Shown here piece after piece: positions 55,610 through 64,000 of a DNA stretch of 64,000 nt; position 1 is the first letter of the stretch, and every line of letters begins with the position of its first letter. A program made the position numbers and the translations under genes. The stretch is from Tribonema minus. Its lineage: Eukaryota > Sar > Xanthophyceae > Tribonematales > Tribonemataceae. Under the pieces are notes generated by a model. It searched no databases. It was not told where the DNA came from and saw only the letters and a program-made list of their open reading frames with translations. The stretch is from the NCBI GenBank assembly GCA_017506865.1, contig JAFCMP010000016.1, positions 186,001 through 250,000 on the forward strand, read 5' to 3'.

Positions 55610-55960
55610 TGAAGTATAAGGTGTAGGCGTTGCAGCCATTACCGTTAGCAAGAGCATGTCAGGGGCTTCTGGTGCTTGAGGAGGTTTTTCTAGCATACTA
55701 TTTTGAATGAGTGTGAAGAGTTGCTTATGCTGTCTTGCTGACGCTCGTCTTTTCAACCAGCCTCTTTTCGTACCGACGCATCAAGGCTTGTGGGTATTAT
55801 GTGTTCAGGCTTTCAAGCTCTAAGAATTTGCACCAGCTAGCCGGTGCTGTTGCAAGAATATGCATGTAGTACTTGTAGTTGTTTAGACCCAAGGGAGGCT
55901 GGAAGGCCGCGGGTGTCGCAAGAACATCAAGTGTTGAAGAGGCGAATCGGTTGCATCATG
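55610..55960 (-). repeat. Tail repeat, right copy, following a LINE B-like 3' end
   Basis: On the minus strand, about 55960-55870 resembles the LINE B 3' end (GGCCTTCCAGCCTCCCTTGG, then GTCTAAACAACTACAAGT). The roughly 260-bp tail shared with 47075-47345 follows. The pair is inverted and about 8.3 kb apart, bracketing the kinase copies and LINE B. Confidence 0.8.
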
Positions 55961-56878
55961 TATTGTCGTGCAATAGGTTGCTGAACATCTGTAACAAAAT
56001 TATGAATCTACATAAGCTAAAGTGGGCAGTGGAATTAGGTGCAGAAGCCACACCGTGCAAAAACATTTTACACGGGAGCGTCGCCGTGTATACATATGGA
56101 CTTCAACACTTGGTCACGTGCCAGCTCTCATGACGCCACCTCGAGTGGCGGAAAAAAAGTTTCACAACTTGGCTAGGTGGGCAGCGCTGCATCGGCGCTA
56201 GAGCGCAATACAGTAAACCCCGATGCTGCGTCTGCCATAACGTGAGGCACAAGTAGTTTTGCAGGTTTGCGTCAGGTTCATCGGAGGTTTCGTTGAGCAA
56301 ACACCAATTCCTGTGCTGTGCTCCGCCGCTGCCAACGCCATCAGCAACAATGACGCGCTGGCAAGAGCTGAATGCTGCCAGCAACAGATGTCCACAAGAG
56401 CCATGCCAATTTTTTTTTTGTGAGTCTAGTATACTAGTATATATATTCGGCCTTTGTCACCATCGCTCCACAGCGACAAATGGTCACATCGGCAAGGGAT
56501 GCGTTGCTGTCCGGTGTGGTGAATGCCGCAATGCCTGGGGTCGAGCATTGGCAGCGCTCAGTATATGAGCAAATGCATGCGCTGCAGCTGGAGCCACCAA
56601 AGGCGTCGCAGTGGACTGCCGCTGCTTGGGCACAACAGTAAACAAGTGAATGAGCGAGCAGGGCGACTACTTGGCCAGGTAACTACTGTAGTGACAAGCA
56701 CACGTCACTCCCAATTCCAAAACTGATTTCTGTAGATTCCTACAACACCTACGTCAAGAGAGCAGACACAGGTACATTTCGCGTGCAAGTTGCAGAGTTT
56801 GCGGGCAGCCAAAGCAGCTGGACACATGACAGCACCAACAAGGCACCACACTACATACTTTAAGTGAAGGACAACCTA
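55961..56878. other. Intergenic region between LINE island and KRI1 3' end
   Basis: No gene seen. Contains an AT-rich patch (TACTAGTATATATATTC, about 56432-56449), a T-run at 56410-56419 and the presumed KRI1 3' UTR at its right end. Confidence 0.5.
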
Positions 56879-63958
<7,080 letters not shown>

Positions 63959-64000
63959 CTGTTTCAGCAAACCACAAGCAAGGGTGAAGAGGACATGGTG

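Overview
The window is nuclear DNA of an intron-rich eukaryote, most likely a green alga. Three things point there: GC-rich, Ala/Gly-rich coding exons in less GC-rich introns; non-LTR retrotransposons with a restriction-like endonuclease; and many short TTAGGG/CCCTAA arrays. Human-type TTAGGG telomeres are known in some Chlamydomonadales, but the species assignment is inference.

Layout. (1) 1-2561, + strand: 3' part of a secreted-type gene joining a ricin-B-like lectin region, an Ala-rich linker and a CAP/SCP domain. (2) 2562-5879: mostly intergenic, with tandem repeats and a GC-rich island of unclear coding value. (3) 5880-41629, + strand: a complete EFL1 gene (elongation-factor-like GTPase, 60S maturation) in about 33 exons, with roughly 3.7 kb of coding sequence spread over 35.7 kb. 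(4) 41630-56878: a mobile-element island with a 5'-truncated LINE (LINE A, +), a decayed LINE B 3' end, a broken zinc-finger/protein-kinase gene facing an inverted partial copy of itself, and a long two-ORF LINE B (-). (5) 56879-63958, - strand: the last seven exons of KRI1 (nucleolar ribosome-biogenesis factor), continuing past the right edge. EFL1 and KRI1 converge on the island, and both act in ribosome assembly.

The most unusual signal is in the introns. Most EFL1, KRI1 and CAP exons inspected have partial copies of their own edges ('splice-boundary echoes') in the neighbouring introns. Upstream copies carry the acceptor plus the 5' part of the exon. Downstream copies carry the 3' part plus the donor. 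The pattern follows gene orientation on both strands. At EFL1 exon 10 two echoes are complete 78-nt, phase-neutral exons with their own AG and GT, so they could be spliced in as cassettes. A short motif, ACTTCAA/TTGAAGT, recurs near splice sites and inside the repeat units, and LINE A copies sit at related AGTACA targets. The introns also hold two long palindromes and a short element with about 42-bp inverted ends.

All exon boundaries were read by eye from splice sites, reading phase and remembered family sequences; no search or alignment was run.
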